NCBI GenBank assembly: GCA_003523055.1 | Contig: DPHC01000019.1 | Span: 475-9,820 of the forward strand | Length of the DNA stretch: 9,346 nucleotides | Origin: Dehalococcoidia bacterium | Lineage (GTDB): Bacteria > Chloroflexota > Dehalococcoidia > Lucifugimonadales > UBA3495 | Direction of reading: 5' to 3' | Shown: piece by piece, positions 6,677 through 9,346 of the stretch | Numbering within the stretch: the first letter of the stretch is position 1 | Layout of the letters: the number at the start of each line of letters is the position of its first letter | Position numbers and translations under genes: made by a program | Notes under the pieces: model-generated | Told to the model about the DNA's origin: nothing | Database searches by the model: none | What the model saw: the letters and a program-made list of their open reading frames with translations, nothing else

Positions 6677-7964
6677 ATATAAAACAGTTATTTATAATGC
6701 AAATCTCATTACAATGGATGATGAGAACAAGGTGATTGACAACGGTTATCTTGTATTTGTGGACGGGCTGATACATGCTCTTGGTACTGGAGCACCTGAA
6801 ATGGATGATTATACAGATTCTATTGATGCAAACGGAGGACTGGTGACTCCAGGACTAATAAACTGTCATACTCATGCACCGATGTCATTGTTCCGTGGCC
6901 TTGGGGATGACGAGCCTGACCGGTTGAAGCGTTTTATATTTCCTCTTGAAGCAAAATACGTGTCTCCTGAATTTGTCAGAACAGGTACCGCATTGTCCTG
7001 TGTTGAAATGCTTTTGGGAGGTACAACTTGCTTTGCAGACATGTATTTTTTTGAAGAGGAAGTTGCGGCAACTGCCTCAGAACTTGGTATTCGGGTACTT
7101 GCCGGACAAACCCTGATGAATGGAGCTACTCCCGATGCGGCAACGATAGAAGATGCTTTTACAAGAGCAGTTAATTTCTGTGAAGATTGGAACTCAGATG
7201 ATCTTGTTACTCCCTGCCTGGCTCCACATGCACCCTACTCACTTGACACAAAACAACTTAAGCATGTTAAGAACGTTGCTAATGATTTAGGTGTAAAAAT
7301 CCAAATGCATGTTGCTGAAAGTCAATTTGAGATTCAACATCTTCAGAAAATAAATCAGCCCAGTTCTATAAAATATCTGGATTCAATCGGGTTGTTGGAT
7401 AACCAACTTCTTGCGGCTCACTGTATTCATCTTGACAGAAAAGATATAGAGTTGCTTGCTGAACGCAAATGTGGAGTTTCTCACAACCCGACAGCTAATA
7501 CTAAGGGTGCGCACGGAACATGCCCTTTGTTTGAACTTCTCCAGGAAGATGTTGAGGTTGGCCTGGGAACAGATGGTGCTATGAGCGGCAATAGCCTTGA
7601 TCTTTTCAGACAAATGTCCCTAACTGCGCCTTTACAGAGACTTCGAAAGAATGACCGGACAGTTCTTGCTGCACGAGATATTTTCAGGATGGCAACCGTT
7701 GGAGGAGCAAGGGCACTGGGTATGGATGAGCAGACAGGAAGTCTTGAAGTAGGTAAATGGTCTGATGTTGTCATTTTTGATGCTAAATCTATCAGACACA
7801 CTCCCATGCATGATCCCTATGCAACACTGGTTTATTCGCTGCAGGCTGCTGATGTCAAGGATGTTTTTGTAGGGGGTAGACGGGTTGTGAAAGAAAAAAA
7901 GATTACACTTGCAGACTCAGGTCTTATTCGTGAACAGGCAGTTAATTACATTGCGGGCTGGTAG
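6669..7964 (+). CDS. Amidohydrolase, methylthioadenosine/S-adenosylhomocysteine deaminase-like (TRZ/ATZ family)
   Basis: This 431-residue cytoplasmic metal-dependent hydrolase is of the TRZ/ATZ/MtaD group, whose members deaminate MTA, SAH, adenosine or related amino-heterocycles to the inosine analogue with release of ammonia. Metal-binding and catalytic features are in place: 'GLINCHTHAPMSLFRG' with H67 and H69, H187 in 'APHAPY', 'MHVAES' with H214 and E217, 'AAHCIHL' with H251, and 'GLGTDGAMSGNSLDLF' with D302. Small N- and C-terminal beta parts flank the barrel ('VIYNANLITMDDEN'; 'GSLEVGKWSDVVIFD'). The usual 'HNP.SN.KLASG' reads 'HNPTANTKGAHG' at 272-283, so the substrate pocket may differ. 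The ATG overlaps the end of the ATPase gene by 8 bases without its own ribosome site, which puts it in the transporter operon. Its 3' end overlaps the convergent deaminase gene. The symbol mtaD would fit, but the substrate is unproven; guanine or other aminopurine deaminase activity remains possible. Confidence 0.85.
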   Translation: MSKYKTVIYNANLITMDDENKVIDNGYLVFVDGLIHALGTGAPEMDDYTDSIDANGGLVTPGLINCHTHAPMSLFRGLGDDEPDRLKRFIFPLEAKYVSPEFVRTGTALSCVEMLLGGTTCFADMYFFEEEVAATASELGIRVLAGQTLMNGATPDAATIEDAFTRAVNFCEDWNSDDLVTPCLAPHAPYSLDTKQLKHVKNVANDLGVKIQMHVAESQFEIQHLQKINQPSSIKYLDSIGLLDNQLLAAHCIHLDRKDIELLAERKCGVSHNPTANTKGAHGTCPLFELLQEDVEVGLGTDGAMSGNSLDLFRQMSLTAPLQRLRKNDRTVLAARDIFRMATVGGARALGMDEQTGSLEVGKWSDVVIFDAKSIRHTPMHDPYATLVYSLQAADVKDVFVGGRRVVKEKKITLADSGLIREQAVNYIAGW

Positions 7965-9003
7965 GTAAGTCCAACTTAGATCTTAGACTATCAAATTCTT
8001 TCAACCACTCAATTCTCCATCTCTTTTTATCGCTTTCATCGACAAACGCTCCGTCGATGGAATTAATAATAAATTGTCTTACATCATTCAAATCATAGCC
8101 AAACACATCAACCATGTCTATATAAGCTTTCCCCGGATCAGTATGATGTAATGGCGGGTCATCACAATTTGGAACAATGCGTAGTCCTCTACGCGCCATC
8201 TGAGCAATTGGATGTAACTTTGAGATTGTTTCAGATTTAAGTGTTCTGCCATAATATGAATTTGTTGGAACTACAGTAAACACGATTTGCTCATCCTCAC
8301 ATCTTTTTAGCAACTCGGGATTGTCAATGATAGTGTAGCCATGATCAATACGCTCACATTTCAATAAATCCAGCGCAGTTTCAACATTATTCCACGGCTC
8401 TCCGAATTCACCCGCATGTGCAGTCAGATGGAGACCACCTTCACCGGCAGTTTTGTATGCCTTCCAAAATTTTTCCGGAGGATGCCCTGTTTCCAAATAG
8501 TCCATACCTAATCCGATAACTTCATCGCATGGATTATTCAGCACTTCTTGTACCATTTCCAGCCCCAGCTGACTCGACTCTTCACGATTGATAGAAGGAA
8601 GAAGACGGCCGATGATTCCGAAGTCTTCTTCAGCTTCGCGCAGTCCGCCGATGATACTGTCAACTACCAATTCATAATCTAATCCAACTATGTCCTTATG
8701 ATCTGTCGGGTTCCAGAAAATCTCTCTATAACGAACTCCATTTTCTGCAGCTTCACGCATTGTCTCATAAATAACCAAAGCAAAATCCTCAGGATCCCGC
8801 ATTACACTTACCGCAATTTTCAGCATAGGGAGGATACTCTTGAATTCACTTCGGTCATAAAGATCTTCAATCCTGTCATGTGGTGGCAGTTTGACAGCAT
8901 GTTTCTGGGAAAGTTTCTGAAGAGTTTTTGGAAAAACTGTTCCAGTTAAATGAACGTGCAATTCCGCTTTGGGAATTATTCTTAGAAATTCATGGACATT
9001 CAT
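7942..9003 (-). CDS. Adenosine/adenine deaminase-family protein
   Basis: This 353-residue protein is of the ADA-type amidohydrolase family (usual length 330-350), which removes the 6-amino group of adenosine or adenine. Zinc ligands and catalytic residues are all visible: 'KAELHVHLTGT' with H16 and H18, 'AHAGE' with H196 and catalytic E199, H221 in 'ERIDHG', and D281-D282 in 'NCDDPP'. 'GHPPEKF' (173-179) and 'ALDLLKCERIDHG' resemble bacterial/fungal adenine deaminases more than E. coli Add. The pocket region 'VVPTNSYYGRTL' (244-255) and 'NCDDPPLHHTDP' (279-290) departs from the standard 'CPLSN' and 'NSDDP' forms, which suggests a separate subgroup. The ATG at 9003 has only a weak upstream site. 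The gene converges on the operon, overlapping its last gene by 23 bases, and likely works on the same imported compound. Whether the substrate is adenosine, adenine or an N6-modified purine is open. Confidence 0.87.
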   Translation of the reverse strand: MNVHEFLRIIPKAELHVHLTGTVFPKTLQKLSQKHAVKLPPHDRIEDLYDRSEFKSILPMLKIAVSVMRDPEDFALVIYETMREAAENGVRYREIFWNPTDHKDIVGLDYELVVDSIIGGLREAEEDFGIIGRLLPSINREESSQLGLEMVQEVLNNPCDEVIGLGMDYLETGHPPEKFWKAYKTAGEGGLHLTAHAGEFGEPWNNVETALDLLKCERIDHGYTIIDNPELLKRCEDEQIVFTVVPTNSYYGRTLKSETISKLHPIAQMARRGLRIVPNCDDPPLHHTDPGKAYIDMVDVFGYDLNDVRQFIINSIDGAFVDESDKKRWRIEWLKEFDSLRSKLDLPTSPQCN

Positions 9004-9346
9004 GATTCTAATTATTTATTAATTTAGACTTAGAATATTATTAAAATATCAAACCGTGGAAAGAAATATTACTGTACATGATTAAGGTTTATCCACAAGT
9101 GATTTTTTAGCCTGAACATTCAGTTATAGCTAGCGTAACCATATTTAATTCGATCTCTATTGCAAATTAATACTGATTATAACAAAGTTCTAGACTAGAG
9201 TTACTATATCTGCTTATAGGGAGTTTTAAGTATCATTTGACTGATGTCATGATGACTGTGTAAAGACAGAATTACTACTCATCTCAATCATGACCAGCTT
9301 AAGTTTCTGTCTAAAATAATCAATGAAGGGGGTGGGGTAACAAAAC
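9004..9346. other. Intergenic region without a supported gene
   Basis: No reading frame here looks like protein on either strand. The part next to 9003 must hold the leader and promoter of the minus-strand deaminase; TTTCCA and TAATAT spaced 16 bases apart on that strand (9034-9061) are a weak candidate. Other items are one exact DnaA-box sequence, TTATCCACA (9089-9097), an 11-bp palindrome TCTAGACTAGA (9189-9199), another palindrome at 9246-9256, and an 8-base inverted pair AGACAGAA (9264-9271) / TTCTGTCT (9305-9312). None is strong alone. The window ends before any gene to the right can be judged. Confidence 0.5.
9246..9256. promoter_or_regulatory. Perfect 11-bp palindrome sharing a core with the operon promoter region
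   Basis: GTCATGATGAC is a 5+1+5 inverted repeat about 240 bases upstream of the minus-strand deaminase. Its inner nine bases are identical to those of the palindrome at 2912-2922. It could serve the deaminase gene or a gene beyond the right edge. Confidence 0.25.

Noticed and set aside
7481..7807. Minus-strand frame of about 108 codons inside the amidohydrolase gene
   Set aside because: Serine/arginine-rich shadow of a well-supported coding region; no ribosome site.
9089..9097. Exact DnaA-box sequence TTATCCACA, possible replication origin
   Set aside because: It is a single copy with no second box, no dnaA or dnaN and no AT-rich unwinding repeats nearby. A chance match in a window this size is not surprising.
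9264..9312. Inverted pair AGACAGAA / TTCTGTCT as a terminator or recombination site
   Set aside because: Eight-base arms are separated by about 33 bases with no T-run and no flanking mobile gene; too weak to call.

Overview
The window looks like an accessory stretch of chromosome from an AT-rich, Gram-negative-type bacterium. The transport binding protein has a plain cleavable signal peptide and no lipobox cysteine, which implies a periplasm. The short 'GTILTS.DG.SWT.RTSG' beta-propeller repeats next to a Big_5-like Ig fragment, and the mix of sugar PTS and ABC genes, made me think of a free-living spirochaete (Spirochaetaceae). That is an impression from sequence style, not a proven assignment.

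Layout. (1) 1-2340 is a worn region. It holds a remnant of a MalG-type sugar ABC permease (35-250, +), which runs straight into the 3' end of an orphan galactitol-type PTS EIIC gene (gatC, 220-1599, -). Next is a broken surface-protein gene (1679-2297, -) with an in-frame TAG and an apparent internal deletion. (2) 2340-2965 has no intact gene. It contains a possible decayed winged-helix reading frame on the minus strand and then the promoter region of the next operon, with two perfect odd-centred palindromes. (3) 2966-7964 is a compact plus-strand operon. It encodes a periplasmic binding protein, two permeases and an ATPase of the PotD/PotB/PotC/PotA (polyamine-type) family, plus an MTA/SAH-deaminase-like amidohydrolase. 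The reading frames from 4007 onward abut or overlap. A 12-bp perfect hairpin lies on the stop codon of the binding-protein gene. (4) 7942-9003 (-) is an adenosine/adenine deaminase-family gene convergent with the operon, overlapping it tail to tail by 23 bases. (5) 9004-9346 has no gene that I can support.

The intact part reads as one functional unit. A polyamine-family ABC importer lies beside two different zinc-dependent purine aminohydrolases of separate folds or subgroups (TRZ/ATZ amidohydrolase and ADA-type). The binding protein does not show the usual polyamine-binding Asp context, and both enzymes act on amino-purine compounds. My working inference is therefore uptake and deamination of an adenine-type nucleoside or nucleobase (adenosine, methylthioadenosine or a modified adenine) rather than spermidine import. 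This is the main point of interest in the window.
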